DNA of 64,000 bases from assembly GCA_000469685.2 (NCBI GenBank), contig LS997563.1:43331151-43395150 (forward strand). Reading direction: 5' to 3'. How positions within the stretch are numbered: position 1 is the stretch's first letter; each line of letters starts with the position of its first letter. Made by a program: the position numbers and the translations under genes. The DNA comes from Haemonchus contortus (Eukaryota > Nematoda > Chromadorea > Rhabditida > Trichostrongylidae). The notes under the pieces are model-generated. The model searched no databases, was not told where the DNA came from, and was given only the letters and a program-made list of their open reading frames with translations. Positions 27,301 through 36,360 of this stretch are shown piece after piece.

Positions 27301-30300
27301 AGCTTGCCCAAACAACTAGTATGTTTCCCTTCACATAGTGATATAGGCGAGCGATTAAAGGTATGCACCAACTGGGTGATTCATGCTCCTCGAGTCCGTA
27401 TTGATCCAGATTACGTGGCGGTATGAGATATGTGCTTGCATTTTACAGAGCTCTTGAATAATCCATATTTCTCCATGGGTATCCTCTCGTCCAACTGTTC
27501 CCAGTATCTGCTTTGTTTTCGTTGGTGCAGGAAAATGAGGCGAAACTAATCAACCATGAATGCATCTCTGACATGCTTGCATAGAAGCATACTCATCGTG
27601 TTTTTTTCGTTCCAGGATGGCAAAGGCCTTGGTCTGTCGATTGTTGGTGGATCGGATACGGTATTGGGTACGGTGGTGATCCATGAAGTCTATCCGGATG
27701 GTGCTGCTGCACATGATGGACGACTGAAGCCTGGAGATCAAGTGCTAGAGGTATGTGCTAATTCGTTTTTAATCATTACTGCTATTGCTAATAAGAAGTA
27801 AAAACATGGGTAAGGTGGCGTAATGTCAAGGTGCGCACTATTAAACGTATGGTCCGGGGATCGAATCCCAAATCGATACCGCCTAGGTCAATCAAGTCTT
27901 AAATCTCCTCTGGGTCGGTCATTTGGTACCAGACTCGTCTGGGAGGATAAGAGCACTAAGTTACACATTTGCCGGCCACCGGGATTCATTGTATAGGCAA
28001 CCTACGCATTCAAACGCTACCACGATTAGGAATAGAAGTCGAAGACGGGACTCATCCTAAAACAAGATTGATATGCCGAAAGCTTTCTGATTTCCTTCCT
28101 GAAAAAACTTGCAAATTGCTCACGAGGCTAAGATTTGGCTACCTTTTGAAGGCTGGAGGAATTCCTAAAAACGTCAGGGAAAGCCAGAGAAAAAGTATGA
28201 ATTTGTTGGAAGCTCAAATCAGGTCTCTTACCACGGTGGACCTAGAGAACTATCCCCTTCATAAAGCGAATTTAATCTCAATCCGATTACATTTTTTCTA
28301 TTTTATTTTCGATGATTTCTTTGTGACGTCTAGACATTCCCGAACATAGTTGGGAAACGATGGCGTCAACTGACGTCGTTGGGAATGTGTGAAAGCAAAG
28401 AGAAGAAATGGCGATTAGCTGAAACCTCGGAAAAAGCTTAAAAATATGATATCACCGATGACGATAGCTTACTACTTTCATAAAGAAGAAGAATAATCGA
28501 GCATGACTAACCCTTCATCAAACCTCAGACTTTTTCAAGTTCATGGCGCATGAAACTCAATTCCTTTTATAACTGCCCAATTTCTCCTCATAGTTATTTA
28601 GTAAACGGAATTTGTGTGATATTTGACGTTCGGAAGTGATACGGTAAGTGCTAATTGGTATGAGAGTAATGGAGAAAGCAGAAAGTAATGCTAGAAAGCT
28701 GTAAATTGAGATGAAATTATTGCAAAAACCCTAATGTCTGATCTCGGTCGTTGATATCTAATCAGGTTCCTATAACCTTTACCGTAGCCTGTCATACTCA
28801 TATCGTAAAGCCAAATTTAGAAGGTGAATCGATGTCTTTTAGCGATTTTGGGATGCGCCTCCGCATTCTACTTGCACTTGGATTCGTGGGGGGTTTTGAG
28901 TGCTTATGTGGCCTATACAATGACTTGCGATGGCTTGCCGATGTCCAAGTCACTGCTTTTATCCTTCCATGCGGGTATCCTAGTGATTCGCCAACTCCGG
29001 AGAGATGGGAGACCTGGTTCACCCGACCTGGTATCGGTCCAGGATTCGATGCCCGTGACGTGCATGGGTGTGAGGACATCACTTACCATTGCAGTACCGA
29101 TTTTTGTACTGCCCAGATGTGCCACAACTTGTTTCCGTACCTTATATCGAAAACAATGCTTGAAAGGTACATCATCTGAAATGGATGATGCCTCATGGCA
29201 GGCGTTTGCTCTTGATGCTGTTCTATAGGACGGAGAGGCTGTGAATCGAGTAGAGGGGATTCGGTTGTAATGGAGAGAAGAGCCATGCGCTCAGTTCACC
29301 GACCGGCATTCAAATTCACCCGAGGAAATCCTTTGTGATAATAATACAGGGTGTCCCAAAATTATTTGCGCCAAAGTTCAGTAATTTTTAAGGTAGGAAT
29401 AATCTATCAAATTCACATTACCTGCTATTAATTAGTTGCATAAGAAGGTTTCCTTGCAATATGCATGGTTACTGATGTGGAACCCCCAATATCTTTCGGA
29501 TGGAGGAGGCTCATTCAATGCCACTTCCAATCATTGACACGCGAGAGGTGGAAGGGCGTTATGAAATTCCTTGGGATTTTCGTAATAACCGTATAGGAGG
29601 CTATTGAGCGATACAGAAAGAAGCTTGAATCAGAGACAAACCAGCAAAAGTAGAAAGGTAAAATGTTCCTGAAGACAGGACTATTAAAATGGTCCGTCTG
29701 CCAATCAGTCGGGATTCTGGGTGACCCAACAAAAGAATGTCAACGGGCACGGCTTACAGGAGTTATCGCAATGGAAGAATGTCATGCAGGAGCTTCACTG
29801 CCGTTCCTATCGTATGTAGAAATTTCGCGTCAATTCCGATCATAACAGATATTACCGGGCAAAAAATGCAGGAAGTCGAAAGTGATGACACGCAACCCTT
29901 CGTCGTTTTCTCTGGTCAAGAAATTTTTTTACGATAAAGCCATTCCTCAACAACCAAAACGTTCGCGTTCCGGAAAGAAACGCCTAGCGTGTAATAACTC
30001 ACAAAATGGTTGCTATCAGGATAGGATAGCAAAATGATGTTTTCCGAGGAAATCACTGGCAAGGGTAAGCCGCTTCTGGTTTCTTCGGTGCAGGCATGAC
30101 AACTGACCAAGACCAGTATTCAATCGGCGTACTGATGGATGTAAATGAGACACTGATCCGACTTCGTTTTCTGAAACATCTTCCAGTTCTTCCAGCAGGA
30201 CGCTTCTCCAGCCCACAGAGCCAAGCTTGCCTGCGAGTGGTGCCGACGACAGCTGCCCGACTTCATTGGTGAAGAGGGATGGTCATCCAATTTTCCAGAA

Positions 30301-33300
30301 CTTGACTCACTTGACCCCACGACTGGTCCATGGTTAGAAGAGGACCTGTCGAGTCTGCTATCCCAGTTTGGAGTCCTAGAATGCAAATGCTGAAGAATGG
30401 CTGGGAAGAAATGGAGGAGGATACCTGCGTGCCACATGCGATCAAGTCGAGAGCAAACTCTGACTTCTATCCGCGCTCATGGGGGATATTTTTAAAGGCG
30501 ACTGTAGCATGTTGTAGCACATAGTGTTGGCTAACGTGCATAGAGATTCCATCGTCTCTCGCAGCTGAGAAGTTTGAAATATATTGCTATAAATCGGCGC
30601 AAATAATTTTGGGACACCCTGTAGTTAGGTAAGTTTTCCCTAGGTAGGAATATATGGTCTTTGAGGAGGCTTTATAGGGCACTGTAGATTTGAAAGCAAC
30701 CTGAATGTGGCTCGATGAGGGCTCAAAAACAGCATTGATTCTCCACGCCGCTCCATTCTCTCAGAAAAGATGTGTTGAATGGCTTTGTAGAATTTGATTT
30801 CATTCAAAACTTTTTATTGTACTTAATATCTCCTATTGATATCACTGCACTTTTGAGTTGTTATATCCTTTATGCTCTCAGTAAATCGCTTCATCGCTCG
30901 ATTAAGCAACTTGCTCTCTGTGGACTGAAAGCTAACTAGAGGCCTTTAAATGCTTTAAGGATTACGGTACGCGTGATAAAAATGTCCCTTAGTACGTACT
31001 TGCACAAAATAGGATGTGTCCATTCGAATAATTGTATTTCCTCTGCTAATGCTTGATGACATCGTTCCTCGGCCCTCGGTGAAATATTACATACGGGCAT
31101 GTCAATCCGGAGATTAGCTGTCTGTCAGGGCACGAATGTTGACAACCACTAATCCCATTGCTCTCAAGTTCAATTATCGTAATTTCCCTGATTTTCAGGT
31201 GAATAATGTCTCGTTGCGGGGAGTCACTCACGATCAAGCCATCTCATCCCTTCGTCGAACTCCTCCAAAGGTCAGCACACTTCCCTTCTAATTAGCAGAC
31301 ATTTCTGTCTGGCGAGGAGTGCGAGAGTGTGTGTAATCGAGAGACGCAGAGTATCAGACAACAGTCGCTTGTCGCATAGTATAAACGCAAAAAGCGCTTA
31401 AAAATTCGTTTTTTCAGGTTCGACTTTTGATCTATCGTGATGTGAACCTTCAACTGAGCCTCCTCGATCCCACCCAAATCTATAACATGTTCGAAGTGGA
31501 ACTGGTAAAGAAACCTGGAAGGGGCCTTGGATTGAGTATAGGTGATCATTATTTTTATATTAACTTTGTCTTAAACATTACAGATGTATAATAAATTCGA
31601 GATTTTCTGCTTGATTGACCAGTCAGTTGACTCCGCGCGCCAAAAACATCTCCATGACGTACATAGACGGCCAGACGCGGCTCAAAGATTCGTTCAGCAA
31701 AAAAATCGAAAGTTTTTGGATAACATAAGGAGAGAGGATGAAACCCTATATTAGCAGGATACACCAGGTTGGGAATCAGTCTCGGGAGGTTGGCGCTTAG
31801 TGTATGAACTGAATGGCCTGGAGACTTCAGTGGTGGGAGGCGTATCGAACCGGATTCCAATCCCTCCACGGTCCGTGTGGAACTGGCGCCACTGTGCATT
31901 ACTTCATCGACTCCAGCAGTTTGTTAAGCAGCGACTTCCAACAAAACCAGAGAGCAATTGTTGTTGTAAAGCATTTTTAATACTTGCGATTTCAGTCGGC
32001 CGCAAAAATGAGCCTGGTGTCTACGTGAGTGAAGTGGTAAAAGGTGGCGCAGCCGAAGCTGACAACCGATTGATGACTGGCGATCAGGTAACGTTTAATG
32101 CCCATATCTTCCCAATTGTATTTCGAGTTTATACAATTTACAACATGGCTGACACCCTACATTATCTAATTTATGGAACAATTCACATGAATTTATGGTT
32201 TCATCAGATTCTCGCTGTGAATGGTCAAGATGTGGCAAATTCAATGCAAGAAGATGTAGCTGCTATGCTGAAAACGTGTGTTGGACGAGTTTGCTTGAAG
32301 GTTGTTAATTTTCAACTGAATAATGATGAATTTAAAAGTCTATGAATTCTGGTGATAGCTCAAAAAATAGAACCCTGCAAAGGTAGTTCCAATGAAAGGA
32401 TTTTTTTTGGAAACGCCTGAGAAAGACATAAAAAGTTATGACGATTTTTTAAATTTCTTGGCCATCGGGAGTACAGCTTTGAATCGCATCGAAGGAAACA
32501 ATTTGAAGTCTAAAGTCGTTAGTGGTTTCCTATGAAATCTGGGCTTTGCGATTGCACGGGATCAAGGGCACAGTTAACGACACAATACGTTCTGAGACTC
32601 CTTCTCAGGATAAACCCGTGACTCCCAAGGGTAGCACAAGGGATAGCACAAGAGAAGCTTGGGAGTCGAGTTTTAGGACAACTCAAGTTGGGCACAACAA
32701 AGGCCCCAAAATTGGCTTGGTCGACGTACAAGCTCAAAACAGACTAGTTCTCGTTGCGTTATAGAAGCTGCGCCATTCGCAATGGGACGCATACGTCGCA
32801 TGAAAGCAGCTTAATGCCGTCAACTGTACGCAACGTCACACTAATTTGAACAGCTCGTCCAAATAGTCGTCTTATTTTCGTCTGAGCCCCTAGTTTTACC
32901 ACGTTTTTCTACGAAGCCTTATACTTCTCTAAATATGCCGATTTTCGTGTTTTCATAGTTAATTTTGCACTATTCTGCGCTGCCACTATTATTAAAACTA
33001 CATTCCATAAAAATTATCGTAAACTGCGCTTTACCCAGAGGTAAATAAGAACTAACTAGCAGTTATTTTCTCAGAAAGAATTGTATGCTAAGCATCAATT
33101 AAGAAGGGTCGCCTGAGGGCGTGATTGGGGACGAATCTGGTACCAATTAAGTAATTTTGAAAGAATGAACTTTTTGGTGCCCTGTCCCGCCTACGTTTTG
33201 GTTACAAGAATTTTTGTCTACCCGAAAAAGCTTATTGAGTCATAAATACGTTTCACAAGTGAGAGTAAAGAACGCTGTCAAAGTCACGGAATTTTCTAGC

Positions 33301-35879
33301 GCAAAGTAATTCTTCCTACGGAAATCACTCTTGAGGTCTGGTCTTTTGAGTGGTTTCGACGTTCCACTGATGAGTAGGGGGCGCAAGAAACATTGTGAGA
33401 GCCAAATCAGATAATGGAAGAAAACCAAGAATAAGACATAAGCAAGCAGGCTTCCCCTGAATGACAAGGCGCACACCTGGGTATCTAGCAGCCTCCCATG
33501 TCAGCCCATTTCGGTGAATTATGGCCTCAGACGACACTGTGATTTTTTTTTTCTCACGGAAACAAGCTCGCGAGCTCTCCAGAATAAAAAGAGATTGATC
33601 GACGTCGAAAAAATCGGTGCTTCATTGACATCACTTGAAGTGCCATCAATTCAGGTAGGACGGTGGAAAATCACGGAAACGGCGAATCGTGTGCATGCGG
33701 AAGCCCTTTCTCGATCCCAGACGACCCCACGGGTAAGTACTTCCATTATGTTGGCTTCACTGTCATGCTGGCAGGTTTCAGTTACACATGTTCAGGCAGA
33801 TGAGTCGCGACCATCAGGGTCTACTGAAAAACGAGACGTGCCAGCACCAGCTCCGCCTCTTCGACCAATCATCACCCACACTTCTCCGGAAGGAGAAGCT
33901 GTGGCTGAAGCTGATGTACATCTGTCACCTGTTACTGAAGAACCAAGCAGTGGTACTGATCAGGTGGGTGTGGGAAGGAGCTCATTGAGCGAATGTTTTC
34001 TTTTTTTCTCTCCCTCAACAAATGGATTCCAGCGAAGTCTTCAAGATGAAGAACGTGGTGTAGTACAAGGCATGGAATTGTTAAGCGATTTGAAAGAAGA
34101 AGGAAGTGACACCTTATTACTGGAGTTGAAAAAGGTATGACTGACTTTCACTCAGACTACGAAAAACAGCACTCAAGAAATGCAATAACTCAAAAAAAAC
34201 GTCTTCTTTTTCGAGTTGTACTTCTAATGGTTTTCTGAACATTCAAGTGGATGTTGCTGAAAGATCGGCGCAGTTTCTGTAAATGAAGAATAAAACTGAC
34301 CTTTGTGCAAACTATCAAATTGTGATTGATCTGGTTCGGAGAGGTTAGACGAGGGCCTGCCGGGTCTTGGTAGTGTAACTGTTGAGTACAGTCCTCAGTT
34401 ATCTCTTGAGCTGTTTTAAACCTTTCCGAGATTCACAACTTCATCCAAGCTTACATTTCAAGAACGAAACTTCTGCGTACCAGAAGTAGAAGTTCCGTTC
34501 CTGTGTGGTCGTCCTAGTGGTTGGCCTCTGAGTTCAAGGCTCTGAAGAAGGTGAAGAGGCCGAAACGTAAGCTTGGATAAAGTTTTGAATCTCGGAAAGG
34601 CTTAAAACAGCTCAAGAGACAAGTTCAGCTATGCCGAGATTAAGAGAAAGTCGAACATGGTCCAGTCCTCAGTTGCACAGACACAGATTCGTGTCCTGTG
34701 TGGTGCCTAACGGTTTGCCTGTATCTTGCCATCACATGATAGCATACGTGAATCGATTGTCATTGATTATTTGATCCCTCAATTATATTTTGTTTGATTC
34801 CAAAAAGTGAATTGAGAGTGATTAAAGACGGGCATGGGTTGTTGTTGTTGTTCTCATCGAGGTAATCCTCAGAAATTTTGTTCAAACAAGCTTTTCACAT
34901 TCATAATAAAAAAAAACGTATCAATGGCACTTCGATATCAAGTTGGTAGCGTTCCAGTTGCTAACTCCAAAAAAGGCAACCTTTCAAAGCGATGAACTTC
35001 CCAGAAAAGCGAAAAGTTGATAAAGTATTTCGTCAAACTGATTTTTCGAATTCGAAATCTTCTCACCCTTAATATTTGAATTAGATCTCACGAACATTCG
35101 CCATTACAGATTCCCGATCAACAGCTTGGAATGGGCATCGGAAAGCGGTCCCGTGGAATTCTTGTTACCTCTTTACAACCCGGTTCAGCAGCCGCTGAGA
35201 AGTTGAAAGTTGGCGATCGGATATTGGCTGTGAATGCTTTGCCCGTCACCGATCAGGTTTGTTCTTTTTAGATTACCCCTAATAAAGCCGTTTTCCCTGA
35301 AGAATTATGTATCACCCTTATAATCAAGTTTTTATGAGGTTTTTTGTTCAGGAGGCTTGTAGGCAGGCCTATAGGCCTACCTGTAATGATCAAAGTTGAT
35401 CCCTCTAAATTGCAACGCGCGGTCCCTAACTTATGGATTTGTTACTAGGTCGAGGGCCAGCCATACAGCGCTCGTCGAGTCCACATAGTGTACAGGAAGT
35501 CTGGGACGTCTAATAATGCTCAACAAGACAACTATCCAAGAATCGCCGCGCGTCAGAACTCCTGCGACACACTCGTTGCCCGTGAAATGCGCTTCAAATG
35601 TACTCAATCTACCTGCAACTCTTCTAACTCCCAAAACGGCACTCACTCTATTTGACTGTTATCAAAAAGAATGATGAGGTGCTTGACCACTGTCTATTCG
35701 CATGGTAGCAGCTCAACCTGAACCAGCCCCAGCTCCATCCATCTGAAGCCGTTTATCCGGAACTCTTTATTCGCAGGAACAAAACGTTTTCATTTCAGCT
35801 ATCTGCGGTGACGTTCGTTAAAGCAAGTGGTCCTCGGCTTTTCCTACAAATCGCCCGACCACGAACTGCTCCTCAATAG
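3551..35879 (+). CDS. mpz-1: Multi-PDZ scaffold protein, MPZ-1/MUPP1(MPDZ)-like, 3' half of gene
   Basis: MUPP1/PATJ-type proteins are cytoplasmic scaffolds whose PDZ domains bind C-terminal tails of membrane and junction proteins. I traced 28 exons: 3551-3648, 3759-3865, 6244-6342, 6447-6702, 8275-8449, 9232-9461, 10027-10161, 11338-11416, 11489-11643, 11771-11887, 14221-14754, 15394-15468, 15618-15726, 15848-16035, 17274-17390, 19326-19391, 22515-22575, 25636-25724, 27616-27750, 31199-31270, 31418-31541, 31996-32087, 32208-32300, 33655-33732, 33796-33963, 34033-34134, 35110-35256, 35799-35879. Phases agree throughout, giving about 1,260 residues with six PDZ domains and no in-frame stop before TAG at 35877. 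The order and motifs match MUPP1 PDZ7-12. The 5' end is missing: the first exon begins with two bases of a split Gly codon, so it is internal. Introns after 3648 and 10161 start with GC. The family call is firm; small extra exons in the linkers cannot be excluded. Confidence 0.9.
3866..8274. other. mpz-1 introns with no further genes
   Basis: Apart from exons at 6244-6342 and 6447-6702, no exon, RNA gene or transposon was recognised here. A G-rich block at about 7256-7300, including a 13-base G run, is the only strong compositional feature. Short tandem CTTACA-like and GGAACTACT repeats occur near 7905-7970. Confidence 0.5.
6447..10161 (+). CDS. mpz-1: mpz-1 linker exons between PDZ A and PDZ B
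   Basis: Exons 6447-6702, 8275-8449, 9232-9461 and 10027-10161 encode about 265 residues with no recognised domain. Composition is low-complexity: an acidic Glu/Lys/Pro run near 6590-6660, a Pro/Ser/Thr stretch near 8330-8440 and a Ser/Arg-rich stretch near 9240-9400. The phases join (0, then 1, then 0). In exon 8275-8449 an inner GTAAGT at 8308 is a possible alternative donor, but only the longer form keeps phase with the exon at 9232. The intron after 10161 starts CAG|GCAAGT, a textbook GC-AG donor. The region is presumably a disordered spacer. Confidence 0.8.
7256..7300 (+). repeat. G-rich tract
   Basis: A 13-base G run at 7263-7275 is followed after one C by six G, then by two further G blocks of 3 and 10. 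It could fold into a G-quadruplex on the + strand. It lies in an mpz-1 intron. Confidence 0.8.
9002..9059 (+). other. Stem-loop, about 22 bp with internal loop
   Basis: CGATGTACTCAGTCC pairs with GGATTGGGTACATCG, and inside it TCGGGG pairs with CCCCGA around an 11-base loop. The arms are 9002-9024 and 9037-9059. It lies in an mpz-1 intron on the sense strand. The size is in the range of a small hairpin RNA precursor, but the sequence alone cannot show expression. Confidence 0.55.
11338..11887 (+). CDS. mpz-1: mpz-1 exons for PDZ B (MUPP1 PDZ8-like)
   Basis: Exons 11338-11416, 11489-11643 and 11771-11887 encode residues about 368-484. Visible PDZ elements, in order: RTVVLEREP (strand 1), SFGISIVGG (carboxylate-binding loop and strand 2), [38 protein letters not shown] (strand 4 and helix 2) and VRFVLQSL (last strand). 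The pair GIFIK...SPAG and [10 protein letters not shown] closely recalls MUPP1 PDZ8. The His in THEQAV sits at the helix-2 position that usually selects class I (Ser/Thr) C-termini. An exon boundary falls inside the first Gly of the loop and another just before VND, so this domain is split into three. Confidence 0.9.
11888..14220. other. mpz-1 intron, nothing recognised
   Basis: A 2.3-kb intron between PDZ B and the Pro/Glu linker. Open frames of up to 147 codons occur near 12318-12761, but they have no domain signature and no matching splice phases, so I do not call them. Confidence 0.55.
14221..15726 (+). CDS. mpz-1: mpz-1 Pro/Glu-rich linker exons
   Basis: The longest exon (14221-14754, 534 bases) opens with a Pro/Ala-rich segment ([17 protein letters not shown]) and then becomes strongly acidic (Glu, Lys, Pro, Ser). 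Exons 15394-15468 and 15618-15726 add Ser/Thr/Glu-rich sequence ending in a DDEEEE cluster and GYTQG, in phase with PDZ C. No domain is seen. The composition suggests an unstructured, possibly phosphorylated spacer, and the poly-proline start could bind SH3 or WW domains (inference only). Confidence 0.85.
15065..15137 (+). repeat. 30-bp tandem repeat, about 2.4 copies
   Basis: The unit GGGGCGG(A/G)GCAGTCGGAGA followed by (A/G)(C/T)TGTCAAAAA repeats with period 30. It is in an mpz-1 intron. A tRNA-like B-box (GGTTCGAGTCCCG on the - strand) sits just upstream near 14905-14925, so it may belong to a decayed SINE. Confidence 0.8.
15848..17390 (+). CDS. mpz-1: mpz-1 exons for PDZ C (MUPP1 PDZ9-like)
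   Basis: Exons 15848-16035 and 17274-17390 encode residues about 724-825. The lead-in [17 protein letters not shown], the loop GLGISLAGN with basic NRNREK, then [32 protein letters not shown] and [10 protein letters not shown] follow the MUPP1 PDZ9 pattern (KYGxLxG before the domain, LAGN loop, DELLE-NGQ-L-G). The usual Asp-Gly-Arg before the GD turn is replaced by CPLTVRAGD. The 1.2-kb intron between the exons interrupts at the conserved E/V of LLEVNG and carries a SINE-like insertion at 16660-16950. Confidence 0.9.
16660..16950 (+). mobile_element. tRNA-derived SINE-like copy (family S)
   Basis: This copy aligns by eye over about 280 bases with the copy at 20253: tGTAGTG(A)CAAGTGGCGCACT at the head, GGTACCAGACxCGTCTGGGAG, CGACTTGTACATCGGCTGG, CATACGCACTCATT and GAGTGxGGGGGxGCATCC. 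The head keeps an RNA polymerase III A-box-like motif and a degenerate B-box (GGTTGGAATCC). It sits in the intron splitting PDZ C. Confidence 0.8.
17539..17653 (+). repeat. 57-bp tandem duplication
   Basis: Two adjacent 57-base copies (AAAAAGGCAAAGAAAACGGA at the start of each) differ by only a base or two, so the duplication is recent. It is intronic in mpz-1. Confidence 0.9.
18012..18023 (+). repeat. 12-base G run
   Basis: An uninterrupted G run inside a GGAGG-rich context in an mpz-1 intron. Confidence 0.85.
18670..18755 (+). mobile_element. SINE family S, 3' fragment
   Basis: The stretch GGCCAAATACGAGTTTGAACG through GAATGGAATTCGAGTGTGTGGCGC matches the distal third of the family consensus on the + strand. 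The tRNA-like head is absent. It lies next to a reverse-oriented fragment. Confidence 0.6.
18785..19010 (-). mobile_element. SINE family S, 5'-truncated reverse copy
   Basis: Read on the - strand it contains ACCAGACCTGTCTAGGAGG, GGCCACCGCATGTCATTGTA, GCCACATACG and ATGCGGGGTGCATCC, matching the 20253 copy. The tRNA-like head with A and B boxes is missing, as in a reverse-transcription truncation. Confidence 0.75.
19326..25724 (+). CDS. mpz-1: mpz-1 small linker exons
   Basis: Three short exons, 19326-19391, 22515-22575 and 25636-25724, encode about 72 residues of charged linker: [31 protein letters not shown] and [19 protein letters not shown]. They are separated by introns of about 3 kb each. 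They were chosen because each has a good acceptor (TGCAG, TTTCAG, TTGCAG) and a GT donor, and the phases chain exactly from PDZ C (phase 0) to PDZ D (phase 0). They are short and carry no domain signature, so they are the least certain exons of the gene. Confidence 0.65.
20253..20550 (+). mobile_element. tRNA-derived SINE-like copy, best preserved
   Basis: The head TGGTGTAGTGGCAAGTGG resembles a tRNA A-box region, and GGGGTTCGAATCTCC is a good B-box about 35 bases on. The body runs through GGTACCAGACTCGTCTGGGA, ACTTGTACATCGGCTGGCCA, CATACGCACTCATT and GGAAGTCGAGTGCGGGGGCG to CTTCATCCTTTATCC. It is the reference for the family here. It is non-coding, in an mpz-1 intron, and presumably moved by another element's reverse transcriptase. 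Confidence 0.82.
22340..22372 (+). repeat. GAC trinucleotide microsatellite
   Basis: A short perfect ACG/GAC run (ACGACGACGACGACG) in an mpz-1 intron. Confidence 0.8.
22576..25635. other. mpz-1 intron, no gene recognised
   Basis: A 3-kb intron. Short related segments recur (GAAGGGCT(T)AATGGC near 23175 and 23365), suggesting an old repeat. A tRNA-like B-box on the - strand (GGTTCGAGCCCCG) lies near 24733-24750. An 11-base G run is at 25431-25441. Confidence 0.5.
27616..31270 (+). CDS. mpz-1: mpz-1 exons for PDZ D (MUPP1 PDZ10-like)
   Basis: Exons 27616-27750 and 31199-31270 encode residues about 898-966, and the last strand (VRLLIYRD) lies at the start of the next exon. The motif series [65 protein letters not shown] is almost a diagnostic copy of MUPP1 PDZ10. 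THDQAI places His at the class I position of helix 2. The two exons are separated by a 3.4-kb intron that contains two SINE-like copies and a complete mariner-like element. Confidence 0.93.
27809..28085 (+). mobile_element. SINE family S copy
   Basis: The head GGTGGCGTAATGTCAAGGTG with a B-box-like GGGGATCGAATCCC is followed by TTTGGTACCAGACTCGTCTG, GGCCACCGGGATTCATTGTA and GGAATAGAAGTCGAAGACGG. It is full length but more diverged than the copy at 20253, in the intron that splits PDZ D. Confidence 0.78.
28840..29095 (-). mobile_element. SINE family S, reverse copy
   Basis: On the - strand it reads GGATAAAAGCAGTGACTTGG, ACATCGGCAAGCC, GTCATTGTATAGGCCACATA and GCGGAGGCGCATCCC, in the family order. 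The tRNA-like head at the right end is diverged (GGCATCGAATCCTGG). Confidence 0.75.
29347..30621 (+). mobile_element. mariner/Tc1-like DNA transposon with perfect inverted ends
   Basis: The left end CAGGGTGTCCCAAAATTATT and the following TTGCGC C are repeated exactly inverted at 30596-30621, giving a 26-bp perfect terminal inverted repeat. The element is flanked by TA on both sides (29345-29346 and 30622-30623), the target site of the Tc1/mariner superfamily. Its length of 1,275 bp is typical of mariner. The coding interior is degenerate: near the right end on the + strand the frame reads [13 protein letters not shown], like the C-terminal part of mariner transposases, but stops and frameshifts interrupt it. 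It is therefore non-autonomous. It lies in the intron that splits PDZ D. Confidence 0.88.
31418..33732 (+). CDS. mpz-1: mpz-1 exons for PDZ E (MUPP1 PDZ11-like)
   Basis: Exons 31418-31541, 31996-32087, 32208-32300 and 33655-33732 encode residues about 967-1095. After the last strand of PDZ D come [19 protein letters not shown], then [50 protein letters not shown] and VGRVCLK. This matches MUPP1 PDZ11 ([24 protein letters not shown]). Exon 33655 continues [21 protein letters not shown], like the GRIKAGPFHSERRPSQ tail after that domain in MUPP1, which decides its acceptor at 33654 over a longer alternative beginning at 33583. Confidence 0.9.
33796..35879 (+). CDS. mpz-1: mpz-1 C-terminal linker and terminal PDZ F
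   Basis: Exons 33796-33963 and 34033-34134 give an acidic, Pro-rich linker. Exons 35110-35256 and 35799-35879 give the terminal [11 protein letters not shown] in place of the usual GLGF-type loop, [44 protein letters not shown] and RLFLQIARP, ending RTAPQ before TAG. The protein stops only a few residues after the last strand. The atypical loop (GMGIGKR) and the Ser/Ala in place of the helix-2 His suggest divergent ligand choice. The intron between the third and fourth exons here is 542 bases. Confidence 0.87.
34394..34628 (+). mobile_element. Foldback/MITE-like element, about 57-bp inverted arms
   Basis: Arms at about 34403-34459 and 34562-34618 are reverse complements with few mismatches: CTCTTGAGCTGTTTTAAACC and ATCCAAGCTTACATTTC against GAAACGTAAGCTTGGAT and GGCTTAAAACAGCTCAAGAG. 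The centre has a second hairpin (GAACGAAACTTCT with AGAAGTTCCGTTC, 34462-34500). There is no coding sequence. It lies in the intron before the terminal PDZ. Confidence 0.75.
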
Positions 35880-36360
35880 CAGCAGCAGCAGCAGCAGAAG
35901 AGCAGCAATCAATCAAACTAATCAATCATTCAGCACCGAAAACACTGTGATACGGGACCATATTATGGCAATGAGCTCGACAGGGTTATAGTAATCACGT
36001 GGGAATGCCCCTGTTGGCCTACTAGTTTTCATTAGTTTAGAAATGTTTGTATTGAAATATAAATTGAGCAGTAAATCGTTTAGAATGCTACAATTGTGAC
36101 TACTGTATGAAACTCGATTCAGAATCGACGAGCTTTTTCATTTCTATTCATCCATTCATCGGTTTTTTTGTCTCATTTTTGACTTTTTGTTAGGGAACTC
36201 TTATCAATTCACACAAAGCTCTGCCATAATGTCTTTTCAAGCCCATTTCATTATTTGTTGTTGTGTTTTGTATTACTAATTTGTGCATACTCACATTTAT
36301 GGTTAATATTTTTGTCGATATCTGAAGAGAGTAAATATCTATGTCAAAGTTGGGGTGAAA
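35880..36360 (+). other. mpz-1 3' untranslated region
   Basis: The DNA after the stop begins with a CAG repeat (35879-35899, continuing AGAAGAGCAGCAATC). No perfect AATAAA was seen close by; AATATAAA near 36056 is a possible variant poly(A) signal. The 3' end was not fixed. Confidence 0.45.

Noticed and set aside
33583..33654. Possible extra mpz-1 exon with acceptor CTCTCCAG and 24 in-phase codons
   Set aside because: Joining exon 32300 directly to 33655 gives VCLK-VGRWK, which matches the sequence after PDZ11 in MUPP1. The extra block would separate them.
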